Assembly (NCBI GenBank): GCA_964485345.1
Contig: CAZAJB010000020.1
Coordinates: forward strand, 1 to 33,826
DNA: 33,826 nucleotides
DNA from: UBA5420 sp964485345
Lineage (GTDB): Bacteria; Bacillota; Limnochordia; Darwinibacteriales; Darwinibacteriaceae
Direction of reading: 5' to 3'
Made by a program: the position numbers and the translations under genes. This document shows, piece after piece, positions 1 through 7,219 of this stretch (within the stretch, counting starts at the first letter, position 1; the number at the start of each line of letters is the position of its first letter). The notes below the pieces were generated by a model that saw only the letters and a list, made by a program, of their open reading frames with translations, ran no database searches and was not told the DNA's origin.

Positions 1-272
1 GCTAAGGGGATCGCGGTCTTTTTACGAACCCGTGCGAGGAGATCGAAGATGCGGTCGGTGGTTACACCGCCCCTCAGCGCCTCCTCACTAGCCCGGCGTA
101 AAATAGGACCTTCACCCACCGCGTCCGAAAAGGGGATCCCGAGCATAATTAGATCTACCCCCGCCTCGTCTAGGGCATAAATAAGCTTCTCTGATGTCTC
201 CAGATCAGGATACCCACAAGTGAGAAATGGAATGACGGCCCTTCCGTTCTTAAATACCTGCCTACATTGCAT
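1..272 (-). CDS. trpA: Tryptophan synthase alpha subunit, N-terminal part (runs off the window)
   Basis: TrpA cleaves indole-3-glycerol phosphate and passes indole through a tunnel to TrpB in the cytoplasmic alpha2-beta2 complex. The reverse-strand reading from the ATG at 270-272 gives about 90 residues. They include the family's first strands: VIPFLTCGYPD near residues 13-23 (E. coli FVPFVTLGDPD) and LGIPFSD near residue 48, which holds the position of the catalytic Glu49 loop. Here that stretch reads DLIMLGIPFSD, so the usual Glu before LGIPFSD appears to be Met. The rest of the gene lies left of position 1. The start overlaps the end of trpB by 11 bases, and a GGGGAGGA ribosome site lies inside trpB, so translation is probably coupled to trpB. 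The identity is secure; the Glu49 substitution deserves a check. Confidence 0.93.
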   Translation of the reverse strand, partial: MQCRQVFKNGRAVIPFLTCGYPDLETSEKLIYALDEAGVDLIMLGIPFSDAVGEGPILRRASEEALRGGVTTDRIFDLLARVRKKTAIPL

Positions 273-1452
273 GGATTAGATCCTCCCCTCGATAACTGGC
301 AATGGCGGCGCAGTCCTTATCCCCGCGCCCCGATAGGTTGACGACAATGATTTCCTCCCGCCCAAGCTTGGGAGCAAGGGCTTTTGCATAAGCCACGGCA
401 TGGGCACTTTCAATGGCAGGAATAATCCCCTCCGTGCGGGATAGATACTCAAAGGCTTCCACTGCTTGGTCATCTGTAATCGCCACATATTCGGCCCTTC
501 CCTCATCAAAGAGCATGGCATGTTCAGGGCCAACGCCCGGATAATCAAGGCCTGCGGAGATGGAATAGACCGGAGCGATTTGACCGTAATCATTCTGGCA
601 GAAATAGCTCTTCATTCCGTGGAAAATGCCCAAACGGCCTGAAGTAATTGTGGCAGCGGTATCTGGGCTAGAGGCCCCTCTTCCCGCGGCTTCACATCCC
701 ACTAAGCGCACATCCTGATCCTGGATAAAGTGATAAAAAGCCCCCATAGCATTGGAACCACCGCCTACGCAGGCGATGACAAAGCTGGGCAGCCTGCCTG
801 CCCGAGCTAGCATTTGTTCTTTGATTTCGGCTGAGATCACGGCCTGAAAATCCCTGACCATGGTAGGGAAGGGATGGGGACCCATGACCGAACCTATGAG
901 GTAGTGGGTGTCTTGAAGTCTCTTGATCCACTCCTCCATGGTTTGGTTGACCGCATCCTTAAGCGTTGCCGTCCCAGAGTGCACCGGGTGCACCTTCGCA
1001 CCGAGCAGACGCATACGATAAACATTTAACGCCTGCCTTTTCACATCCTCTGCGCCCATAAAGATCTCACATTCTAGATCCAAGAGGGCAGCGGCGGTAG
1101 CCGTGGCGACACCATGTTGACCGGCTCCAGTTTCAGCAATCAGACGAGTTTTGCCCATGCGTTTGGCCAGTAAAGCCTGACCCAAGACATTGTTGATCTT
1201 ATGGGAACCGGTGTGATTGAGATCTTCCCGCTTCAAGTAAATTTGTGCCCCACCGAGATCCCGAGTCATTTTTTCGGCATAGTAGAGGCGCGATGGGCGT
1301 CCTGCATACTCATTGAGCAAGGTCTGCAAGGTAGCGCGAAATTCCGGTTCATTCTTGAGGGAAAGATAGGCCTCCTCGAGCTCGATGACTGCGTTCATAA
1401 GAGCTTCGGGAATGTATTGCCCCCCGTGTTTTCCAAAGCGTCCTTTTGACAT
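262..1452 (-). CDS. trpB: Tryptophan synthase beta subunit
   Basis: TrpB condenses indole with L-serine to form tryptophan on PLP. The 396-residue product is of normal family length. Visible marks are the PLP lysine in HTGSHKINN (Lys85), the AETGAGQHG active-site loop around residue 107 and the PLP phosphate loop GGGSNAMG. I chose the ATG at 1450-1452 because it follows an AAGGAGG site at good spacing and gives the canonical start MSKGRFGKHGGQYIP. The open frame extends 62 codons further upstream, but that stretch is the T-box terminator region and not protein. trpB is the first gene after a Trp T-box and overlaps trpA by 11 bases. Here trpBA starts its own transcription unit instead of ending a trpEDCFBA operon. 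Genes left of the window are unknown. Confidence 0.97.
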   Translation of the reverse strand: MSKGRFGKHGGQYIPEALMNAVIELEEAYLSLKNEPEFRATLQTLLNEYAGRPSRLYYAEKMTRDLGGAQIYLKREDLNHTGSHKINNVLGQALLAKRMGKTRLIAETGAGQHGVATATAAALLDLECEIFMGAEDVKRQALNVYRMRLLGAKVHPVHSGTATLKDAVNQTMEEWIKRLQDTHYLIGSVMGPHPFPTMVRDFQAVISAEIKEQMLARAGRLPSFVIACVGGGSNAMGAFYHFIQDQDVRLVGCEAAGRGASSPDTAATITSGRLGIFHGMKSYFCQNDYGQIAPVYSISAGLDYPGVGPEHAMLFDEGRAEYVAITDDQAVEAFEYLSRTEGIIPAIESAHAVAYAKALAPKLGREEIIVVNLSGRGDKDCAAIASYRGEDLIHAM

Positions 1453-1551
1453 AATTTCCTCCTTTTTTCCGATCAGAAAAGCTGGCTTGGTCTCCATGTT
1501 CCACCAGGGGATGACGATACGACCACTTCCCTTCGGCCAGGAGTAGACGAC

Positions 1552-1590
1552 AAAAAACCCACCCCTGACAAATAATGTCAAGGACGGGTT
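1552..1590 (-). terminator. Regulated intrinsic terminator of the Trp T-box
   Basis: On the reverse strand, AACCCGTCCTTGACA and TGTCAGGGGTGGGTT form a long stem around a short loop, followed by a T run. The 5' arm overlaps the T-box antiterminator region, as required for mutually exclusive folds. Confidence 0.9.
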
Positions 1591-1842
1591 CAATGAACTC
1601 GTGGTGCCACCTTGATTCATGAAAATGACTTCATGCACTTAGCAGGATACCATCATATCCCCGGCAACTGACGTATGCCCACACGTTGCAGAATACTAGA
1701 CAAGCGTTTTGCTTCCCGTTCCCTGCACCCTCAGCGGTCCATTTGATGACTTGTTTTCAACCCAGTTCTCAGCATCCCGGGCTCTCTGTGTGAGCATGAT
1801 CACCGTTATCTCCGCATCAACGGTTTGATTCGATATGAAATT
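1552..1842 (-). promoter_or_regulatory. T-box leader, tryptophan-specific
   Basis: This is the untranslated leader of trpBA. On the reverse strand it shows a Stem I with an AGAGAGCC segment and GCTGAGAAC-TGG-G; the TGG at 1762-1764 is the Trp specifier codon. The T-box core AAGGTGGCACCACG lies at about 1600-1613 and is followed by the terminator. The antiterminator bulge reads TGGC, which pairs with a tRNA ending GCCA and so fits the G73 discriminator of bacterial tRNA-Trp. Uncharged tRNA-Trp should stabilise the antiterminator and switch trpBA on. The outer boundaries come from the promoter and terminator positions. Confidence 0.93.
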
Positions 1843-1848
1843 GAAATT

Positions 1849-1877
1849 AGTATAGCACAGAAGTTTCTTCCTGTAAA
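1849..1877 (-). promoter_or_regulatory. SigA-type promoter of trpBA
   Basis: Reverse strand: TTTACA (1872-1877), a 17-base spacer, then TATACT (1849-1854). This lies just upstream of the T-box Stem I and predicts a start near 1842. Confidence 0.8.
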
Positions 1878-1921
1878 GCAAACTTTTTGAGAGATTGTCC
1901 GGCCCGCGTCCCATCTTGGGT

Positions 1922-3367
1922 TCAAATCTTCTCTAGATCGCTTGCAAACTTTTTCGCCAGTCGCTCCGGCCAGTCCGAAAGGGCATCCAGGCGGCCTAAG
2001 AAAAAGCGGAGTGTCTTGGGTTCGTCCACGAATGTGAGACCCCCGATCATCTGGCGATGCTCATAGAGCCAGGCAATGCGATCAATCGTGTATTTTACCT
2101 GAGAAAGCGTGTACACCCTCCGGGGCAAGGCCAAACGCACGAGCTCTAGATCAGCTAGGCACTCGCCTCCTGCTTCGTCACGCCCTTCAGAGAGAGTTCC
2201 CCTTTCCATACCCCGAACTCCACTTACAATATATAATGCCGCGACTAACGCACCTGCAGGGTATTGATGCTGAGGAATATGGTCAACAAACTCCCTAGCG
2301 TTGATGTGACATCCTAGGCCACCTGGGGGCGTCACCACGGGAACTCCCAGTTTCTCCAGTTCGGTTGCCATGTAGGCTATGAATTCCGGGGCCTGGTTGA
2401 TCATCTCCTCGTCCATGGTTTCTTCTAGCCCGACAGCCATGGCTTCCATCTCCCTCACGGACATGCCTCCATAGGTCAAGAAGCCTTCATACAGGGGAAT
2501 CAACTCCCGCAGGGCGACCAATAGATCATCCCGATTGGTGCACAGGCCTCCACCCCTTGCGCAGCCCAGCTTACGTCCTGAGAAGTAGAGCAAGTGCACG
2601 AGATCGCAGATCTTTCTAGTAATCTCCCGAATACTAAGGCCTTGGCACTGGGCTTCCCGTCGCTTAATAAAGTAGAGATTATCAGCCAAGAGACTGGCGT
2701 CTAAGACCAACAAAACTCCATATGCATCACAGATTTTTCGCACACCTTCTAGGTTTTCCAGCGAAAAGGGCTGACCTCCAATAAGGTTGGTCCCCGCTTC
2801 CATCCGCACAAAAGCAATGTTCGCGCTACCCCGATCGTCGATCAAAGCTTTGAGACGCTTCAAGTCCATGTTCCCCTTGAAGGGGTGGTTGCTTGTGGTT
2901 TTTAGTGCCTCTGCAATGGGTAGCTCTTCAACGATTCCGCCATTCAAGACAATGTGGGCCTTCGTTGTGGTGAAGTGATAGTTTGTGACTACCACGGATC
3001 CTGGCTGCACTAGGGCTTGCGAAAGAATATTTTCGCAGGCCCGCCCCTGGTGGGCTGGGAGGAAATGCTTCATCCCAAAGAGCTCTTGGCAAGTACTCTC
3101 TAGTCGGGTAAAGGTCCGAGAACCCGCGTAGCTATCATCGGCCACCATCATGGCCGCTTGTTGCCGATCACTCATGGCGTTTACGCCACTATCTGTCAGC
3201 ATATCCAAAAATACATCGTCGTTCTTTAGCAGGAAGGCATTAAAGCCCGCCTCTCGGATGGCCTGAAGTCGCCGCTCTGTAGGCACCAAAGACAATTTTT
3301 GCACGATTTTGGCTTTATGCATCTCCAGGGGTATCCGCTTGCCGCTAAACAACTTGCTTTCCTTCAT
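1922..3367 (-). CDS. Tyrosine phenol-lyase/tryptophanase-family PLP lyase
   Basis: Beta-eliminating lyases split tyrosine (to phenol) or tryptophan (to indole), giving pyruvate and ammonia, and can run in reverse. The 481-residue product matches tyrosine phenol-lyase (about 456 aa) over its length: LTDSGTNAMSD-like and AYAGS-like blocks near 57-84, FTTT at 132-135, IGGQP near 196-200, PRRVYT near 416-421 and LRFF near 453-456. Against my recollection of the Citrobacter enzyme it keeps the equivalents of Tyr71, Thr124, Asn185, Asp214, Lys257 (Lys266 in SGRKLG), Arg381 (MERG, Arg389) and Arg404. Thr124 and Arg381 favour tyrosine over tryptophan. Odd points: DATR is DASL here, losing the arginine next to the PLP aspartate; SGKKD is SGRKL; and the conserved GGHA is GGLG. 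I chose the ATG at 3365-3367, spaced 8 bases from GAGGAG, over a GTG nine bases upstream. Substrate is unproven. Confidence 0.85.
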   Translation of the reverse strand: MKESKLFSGKRIPLEMHKAKIVQKLSLVPTERRLQAIREAGFNAFLLKNDDVFLDMLTDSGVNAMSDRQQAAMMVADDSYAGSRTFTRLESTCQELFGMKHFLPAHQGRACENILSQALVQPGSVVVTNYHFTTTKAHIVLNGGIVEELPIAEALKTTSNHPFKGNMDLKRLKALIDDRGSANIAFVRMEAGTNLIGGQPFSLENLEGVRKICDAYGVLLVLDASLLADNLYFIKRREAQCQGLSIREITRKICDLVHLLYFSGRKLGCARGGGLCTNRDDLLVALRELIPLYEGFLTYGGMSVREMEAMAVGLEETMDEEMINQAPEFIAYMATELEKLGVPVVTPPGGLGCHINAREFVDHIPQHQYPAGALVAALYIVSGVRGMERGTLSEGRDEAGGECLADLELVRLALPRRVYTLSQVKYTIDRIAWLYEHRQMIGGLTFVDEPKTLRFFLGRLDALSDWPERLAKKFASDLEKI

Positions 3368-3395
3368 CTTCACCACTCCTCAGATTTTTTCAAAC

Positions 3396-3425
3396 AAAAA
3401 AGTCGTCCTATCACAGGACGACTCT
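3396..3425 (-). terminator. Regulated intrinsic terminator of the lyase T-box
   Basis: Reverse strand: AGTCGTCCT, loop GTGAT, AGGACGACT, then a T run. This is a perfect 9-bp stem directly after the T-box core. Confidence 0.94.
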
Positions 3426-3669
3426 TAGCCGCGGTACCACCTGGTTTAATCCTAACACGACAATCTCGTGCACAGATTCCCTCTAGGGGGCTATCACCCC
3501 CGCAGCCACTAACGCTGGCACACGTCACGACCTACTCCTCTTTCAGTCGGCAACTCCAGGGTGTAACTTCGGTTCCAGGCAATTACTGGTTTGCACCAAC
3601 CACCAGCTCTCTACAAATTGGTACTGAAACCTACTTTATCCCCTTCAACGTCTTTCGGTTGTTTGAATT
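3396..3669 (-). promoter_or_regulatory. T-box leader, probably tyrosine-specific, upstream of the lyase gene
   Basis: The reverse strand carries a complete T-box: an AAAGTAGG segment, AGAGAGCTGG, the distal loop GGTTGGTGCAAACC, then CGAAGT-TAC-ACCCTGGAG, and the core AGGTGGTACCGCGG at about 3428-3442. Aligned by its 3' flank with the Leu leader in this same window (CTC-GCCCGGGAG), the specifier is TAC at 3563-3565, a Tyr codon. The antiterminator bulge TGGT pairs with ACCA, fitting the A73 discriminator of tRNA-Tyr. Anchoring on the upstream GAA instead would give GTT (Val) or TTA (Leu), so the Tyr reading is strong but not certain. Confidence 0.9.
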
Positions 3670-3675
3670 GTACTA

Positions 3676-3704
3676 AGTATAAGGGGTGGATAAACGATTG
3701 TCAA
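3676..3704 (-). promoter_or_regulatory. SigA-type promoter of the lyase gene
   Basis: Reverse strand: perfect TTGACA (3699-3704), a 17-base spacer, TATACT (3676-3681). It predicts a start near 3669, just before Stem I. Confidence 0.87.
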
Positions 3705-3732
3705 TACCATGTTTAGGTTATGACGGCTTAGG

Positions 3733-3806
3733 CAGTGCCCAGCTTTACCCAGTGACGCAGGCGCACTCTGGGAAGTGCCTGCCTCGGGGCACTGTCATGA
3801 CTGGGT
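3733..3806. repeat. Interleaved inverted repeats between the divergent lyase and coat genes
   Basis: Two complementary pairs interleave in the order A-B-A'-B'. CAGTGCCC (3733-3740) pairs with GGGCACTG (3787-3794), and ACCCAGT (3747-3753) pairs with ACTGGGT (3800-3806). Between B and A' sits an inner hairpin with arms GCAGG..CACT and AGTG..CCTGC (about 3757-3782). As RNA this could fold as a pseudoknot; as DNA it could be a palindromic element. There is no T run, so it is not an ordinary terminator. Its function is unknown. Confidence 0.55.
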
Positions 3807-3856
3807 AGTATAGAAAATCCATCCGTTAGGCAGAATAATGGGCGGAGGTGGATTTA

Positions 3857-4339
3857 ATGAACATTACCCTGACGCAGAAGGAAAGGCTCCTCTTAGAGGA
3901 CCAAAAGAAGCACGAAGAACTGTGCATTGAAAAGTATACTAGCTATGCTAATCAAACAAAAGATCCGGAACTAAAGCAGTTGTTCCAGCAGTACGCTTCG
4001 CAGGAGCAGCGGCATTTGGATAGCGTCAACCAGATGTTGGGGGGTCAAGTACCAAACCTTCAGAACCAGCAAGGTCAGCAAAACCAGCAGAACCAACACA
4101 TGCAACAAAGCACTGCCATGTCTGGACTTCAGGCTGCTCAGAACAGCTCCGATGCATCCCTCTGTCAAGACATGCTCACGACAGAGAAGTACGTGTCCGG
4201 AGCGTACGACACGACCATTTTTGAGTTCACAAACTCCCAGGCACGTCAAGTTCTCAATCACATCCAAAAGGAAGAACAAGAGCACGGAGAAGGAATTTTC
4301 AACTACATGCAAAGCCATGGCATGTACAATCCTCAATAG
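3857..4339 (+). CDS. Spore coat protein, CotF-like (Coat F domain)
   Basis: This 160-residue protein has the ferritin-like Coat F architecture: two pairs of amphipathic helices, about 10-60 and 100-155, around a low-complexity linker rich in Gln and Asn at about 68-85. Motifs typical of the family are EDQKKHEELCIEKY with EQRH in the first half, and CQDMLTTEKYVSGAYD with KEEQEHGEGIF in the second. The first helix pair keeps Glu/His positions like those of ferritin-like folds; I cannot say whether metal is bound. It is expected in the coat or forespore during sporulation. The ATG at 3857 follows GGAGGT at 7 bases; an in-frame GTG at 3848 overlaps that site. The gene stands alone, bounded by the structured element upstream and a terminator downstream. 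Confidence 0.85.
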   Translation: MNITLTQKERLLLEDQKKHEELCIEKYTSYANQTKDPELKQLFQQYASQEQRHLDSVNQMLGGQVPNLQNQQGQQNQQNQHMQQSTAMSGLQAAQNSSDASLCQDMLTTEKYVSGAYDTTIFEFTNSQARQVLNHIQKEEQEHGEGIFNYMQSHGMYNPQ

Positions 4340-4358
4340 TGTCCGAAAGTTTGCTCCG

Positions 4359-4387
4359 ACACCACCTTCACCGGTGGTGTACTTTTT
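4359..4387 (+). terminator. Intrinsic terminator after the coat gene
   Basis: ACACCACC, loop TTCA, then GGTGGTGT followed by ACTTTTT. A compact GC-rich hairpin with a short T run, 20 bases after the stop codon. Confidence 0.85.
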
Positions 4388-4433
4388 CTCTACCAGAGGC
4401 TCCTAGTGGTCCGGCCAGAATGCCCCTAAGCTG

Positions 4434-4462
4434 TTGACAGCAATCCCCCAAATTGATACAAT
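4434..4462 (+). promoter_or_regulatory. SigA-type promoter of leuS
   Basis: Perfect TTGACA (4434-4439), a 17-base spacer and TACAAT (4457-4462), upstream of the Leu T-box. Confidence 0.85.
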
Positions 4463-4468
4463 GGCCGT

Positions 4469-4729
4469 AATATATTGAAGCTGTGAATGGGAGTAGTATG
4501 GGCTGGATGCGTTTTCAGAGAGTTGCTGGTTGGTGCAAGGCAACACATAATCCCCCAGAACTCGCCCGGGAGCTGTTGATGTGAAACCCAAGGCCTAGCA
4601 TCAGCCGGTCATTCCGTTATCATGCTTAAGAGGTTTGCTCTTGAATTGGACTGAGGCCCAATCCAAGAGCCAGACAAGTAGAGTGGTACCGCGAATCTTT
4701 CGTCTCTATAAGAGATGAAGGATTTTTTT
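4469..4729 (+). promoter_or_regulatory. T-box leader, leucine-specific, upstream of leuS
   Basis: Stem I shows GAGTAGTATGG, AGAGAGTTG and the distal loop GGTTGGTGCAAGGCAAC. The specifier loop reads CCAGAA-CTC-GCCCGGGAG, with the Leu codon CTC at 4561-4563. The T-box core AGAGTGGTACCGCG lies at about 4680-4693. The bulge TGGT fits A73 of tRNA-Leu. Uncharged tRNA-Leu should allow read-through into leuS. Confidence 0.95.
4694..4729 (+). terminator. Regulated intrinsic terminator of the leuS T-box
   Basis: AATCTTTCGTCTCT, short loop, AGAGATGAAGGATT, then seven T. The in-frame extension of leuS upstream of 4757 is this hairpin and not coding sequence. Confidence 0.92.
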
Positions 4730-4756
4730 GTATTGAAAAACCGAGGAGGAAGTATA

Positions 4757-7168
4757 ATGGCCCGCTATAACCATCAAGAGGTAGAAAAGAAATGGCAGAA
4801 CATCTGGGACGCAAAGGAGACCTTCAAAACCAGTGAGGATCGTAGCAAACCCAAGTTCTATGCCCTGGTTGAATTCCCCTATCCTTCCGGGGATGGGCTG
4901 CATGTAGGACATCCTCGGCCTTATACCGCGCTCGATGTAGTGGCCCGCAAGCGGCGCCTGCAAGGCTATAATGTCCTCTTTCCCATGGGCTGGGATGCTT
5001 TTGGACTACCGGCGGAGAACTATGCGATTCAAACCAAGATCCATCCCTCTGTTGTCACCGAGCGCAATATAGCCCGCTTCAAGCAGCAAATGCAATCGCT
5101 GGGCTTTTCCTTCGACTGGTCGAAAGAAGTTAACACGACCGATCCTAACTACTTCAAATGGACGCAGTGGATTTTCCAAAAGCTCTTTGAGCATGGTCTC
5201 GCCTACAAAAAGGAAATGCCTATTAACTGGTGTCCCCGCTGCAAAACTGGTTTGGCCAACGAAGAAGTGGTGGATGACGGCTGCGAACGCTGCGGCCATG
5301 CGGTGGAAACTAGGGTCAAGAACCAATGGATGCTTAGAATCACGGCCTACGCTGAAAGGCTTATCAACGATCTGGACCTAGTAGATTACATCGAGCGGGC
5401 CAAAATTCAACAGCGCAACTGGATTGGCCGTTCTGAAGGGGCCGATGTTACCTTCCAGATTAAGGACACCGATCAATCACTCACCGTCTTCACCACCAGA
5501 CCGGATACGCTCTTTGGCGCTACCTACATGGTGATTTCTCCGGAGCACCCGATCTTAAAGACGCTCCAAGATCGCATCGCCAATGTCCCTGCCATTCGCG
5601 CCTACCAAGAAAAAGCCCGCAAGAAGTCGGAGTTCGAGCGTGCTGAGTTGAACCATGACAAGACGGGGGTAAGAATCGAAGGCCTTGTGGCGATCAATCC
5701 AGTGAACAACAAGGAGATTAGCATTTGGGTCTCAGACTACGTCTTAATGAGCTACGGAACAGGGGCTATCATGGCCGTTCCAGGTCATGACCAAAGAGAC
5801 TGGGAGTTTGCTACCGCCTTTGGTCTGCCCATTATTGAGGTAGTCGCGGGAGGCGATGTGACTGAAGGGGCCTATACCCAGACAGATACAGGCAACATGG
5901 TCAACTCAGGGTTCCTCAACGATTTAGATGTAGATCAGGCCAAGGGAAACATCACGGCTTGGCTAGAAGAGAATGGCCTAGGCGTACCTAAGGTCAACTA
6001 TAAATTGCGGGACTGGGTCTTTTCTAGGCAGCGCTACTGGGGCGAACCGATTCCCCTTGTACACTGCGAAAAATGCGGCTGGGTGGCGATTCCCGCAAGC
6101 GAACTCCCACTTCGCCTGCCGGATGTACAAAACTATGAACCAACGGACACGGGCGAATCGCCCTTAGCTAAGATGAGGGACTGGGTTGAAACCACCTGCC
6201 CCACTTGCGGCGGACCGGCGGAACGCGAGACCGACACCATGCCACAATGGGCAGGCTCGTCCTGGTACTTCTTGCGCTATATTGACCCCACCAATGATAG
6301 CGCCCTAGCCAGTAAAGATCTCATGGAGTATTGGATGCCTGTAGATTGGTACAATGGCGGCATGGAACACACCACCTTGCACCTCCTCTACTCTAGGTTC
6401 TGGTACAAGTTCTTGTACGACATTGGTGTTGTCCCAGCACCAGAGCCCTACCAAAAGCGGACCTCCCACGGAATGATCCTGGGAGAGAACAACGAGAAGA
6501 TGTCCAAGTCAAGGGGAAATGTGCTAAACCCCGATGACGTAGTGGAGGAATACGGAGCAGATACCCTGCGCATGTATGAGATGTTCATCGGAGACTTTGA
6601 GAAGAGTGTTCCTTGGAGTACAGACGGTGTGCGGGGCTGCAAACGCTTCTTAGATCGGATCTGGAAACTGAGCGATACCGTTCAGCCAGGCGACACCTAC
6701 AGTGAAGCTCTAGAAGCGAAGATGCACCAAACCATTAAAAAAGTGAGCGGCGACTATGAGAGTCTGAAATTCAACACGGCCATTGCCGCTCTCATGACCC
6801 TGTTTAACGATGTCAACCAGGTGGGAGCCATTAACAGAGCCGAGATGAGGACACTCCTGCTTCTCCTCAATCCTGTTTCGCCCCACCTCACTGAAGAACT
6901 CTGGGAGAGCTTAGGCTTCGGAGGTATGCTAAACGAGCAGAGCTGGCCGGAATTTGATGAGGAAAAAACGATCGCCCAAACCATTGCCATCGGGGTGCAA
7001 GTCAACGGCAAGCTCAGAGGCGACGTCACCCTCAATCTCGACGATTCGCAAGATGCGGCCAGAGAAAAAGTGATGGCAAACGAAAACGTCCAAAGAGCCA
7101 TCGAGGGCAAGACCATTGTCAAAGAGATTTATGTCGCCGGACGCATCTACAATATCGTGGTGCGATAG
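4757..7168 (+). CDS. leuS: Leucyl-tRNA synthetase
   Basis: LeuRS charges tRNA-Leu with leucine and edits mischarged isoleucine and norvaline products. The 803-residue protein is of normal bacterial length. It has the class I signature HVGH at residues 49-52 and KMSKS at 581-585. CPRC and CERC pairs lie near residues 155-180, and CEKC with CPTC in the zinc insertion near 435-490. A CP1 editing domain is present, with its threonine-rich TTRPDTLFGATY near 248 and the GTGAIMAVPGHDQRD segment near 330-345. The C-terminal tRNA-binding domain ends normally. The start MARYNHQEVEKKW follows GGAGGA. Expression is under the upstream Leu T-box. A bidirectional terminator follows. Confidence 0.98.
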   Translation: MARYNHQEVEKKWQNIWDAKETFKTSEDRSKPKFYALVEFPYPSGDGLHVGHPRPYTALDVVARKRRLQGYNVLFPMGWDAFGLPAENYAIQTKIHPSVVTERNIARFKQQMQSLGFSFDWSKEVNTTDPNYFKWTQWIFQKLFEHGLAYKKEMPINWCPRCKTGLANEEVVDDGCERCGHAVETRVKNQWMLRITAYAERLINDLDLVDYIERAKIQQRNWIGRSEGADVTFQIKDTDQSLTVFTTRPDTLFGATYMVISPEHPILKTLQDRIANVPAIRAYQEKARKKSEFERAELNHDKTGVRIEGLVAINPVNNKEISIWVSDYVLMSYGTGAIMAVPGHDQRDWEFATAFGLPIIEVVAGGDVTEGAYTQTDTGNMVNSGFLNDLDVDQAKGNITAWLEENGLGVPKVNYKLRDWVFSRQRYWGEPIPLVHCEKCGWVAIPASELPLRLPDVQNYEPTDTGESPLAKMRDWVETTCPTCGGPAERETDTMPQWAGSSWYFLRYIDPTNDSALASKDLMEYWMPVDWYNGGMEHTTLHLLYSRFWYKFLYDIGVVPAPEPYQKRTSHGMILGENNEKMSKSRGNVLNPDDVVEEYGADTLRMYEMFIGDFEKSVPWSTDGVRGCKRFLDRIWKLSDTVQPGDTYSEALEAKMHQTIKKVSGDYESLKFNTAIAALMTLFNDVNQVGAINRAEMRTLLLLLNPVSPHLTEELWESLGFGGMLNEQSWPEFDEEKTIAQTIAIGVQVNGKLRGDVTLNLDDSQDAAREKVMANENVQRAIEGKTIVKEIYVAGRIYNIVVR

Positions 7169-7186
7169 AGTCTGGCGGGGTGTAGA

Positions 7187-7217
7187 AAACGGTCCTAGGT
7201 TTCTAGGACCGTTTTTT
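7187..7217. terminator. Bidirectional intrinsic terminator between leuS and the HD gene
   Basis: AAAACGGTCCTAG, loop GTTT, CTAGGACCGTTTTTT. The stem is flanked by A and T runs, so it can stop leuS from the left and the leftward operon from the right. Confidence 0.92.
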
Positions 7218-7219
7218 GC

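Noticed and set aside
1453..1638. 62-codon N-terminal extension of trpB
   Set aside because: It covers the T-box core and terminator; a strong ribosome site and the canonical TrpB start lie at 1452.
1922..3367. Calling the lyase a tryptophanase because it neighbours trpB
   Set aside because: FTTT and MERG match tyrosine phenol-lyase and not the tryptophanase pattern, and its T-box specifier is best read as Tyr; proximity to trpB is not evidence.
4715..4756. 14-codon N-terminal extension of leuS
   Set aside because: It lies on the T-box terminator; GGAGGA precedes the ATG at 4757 and that start matches the family.
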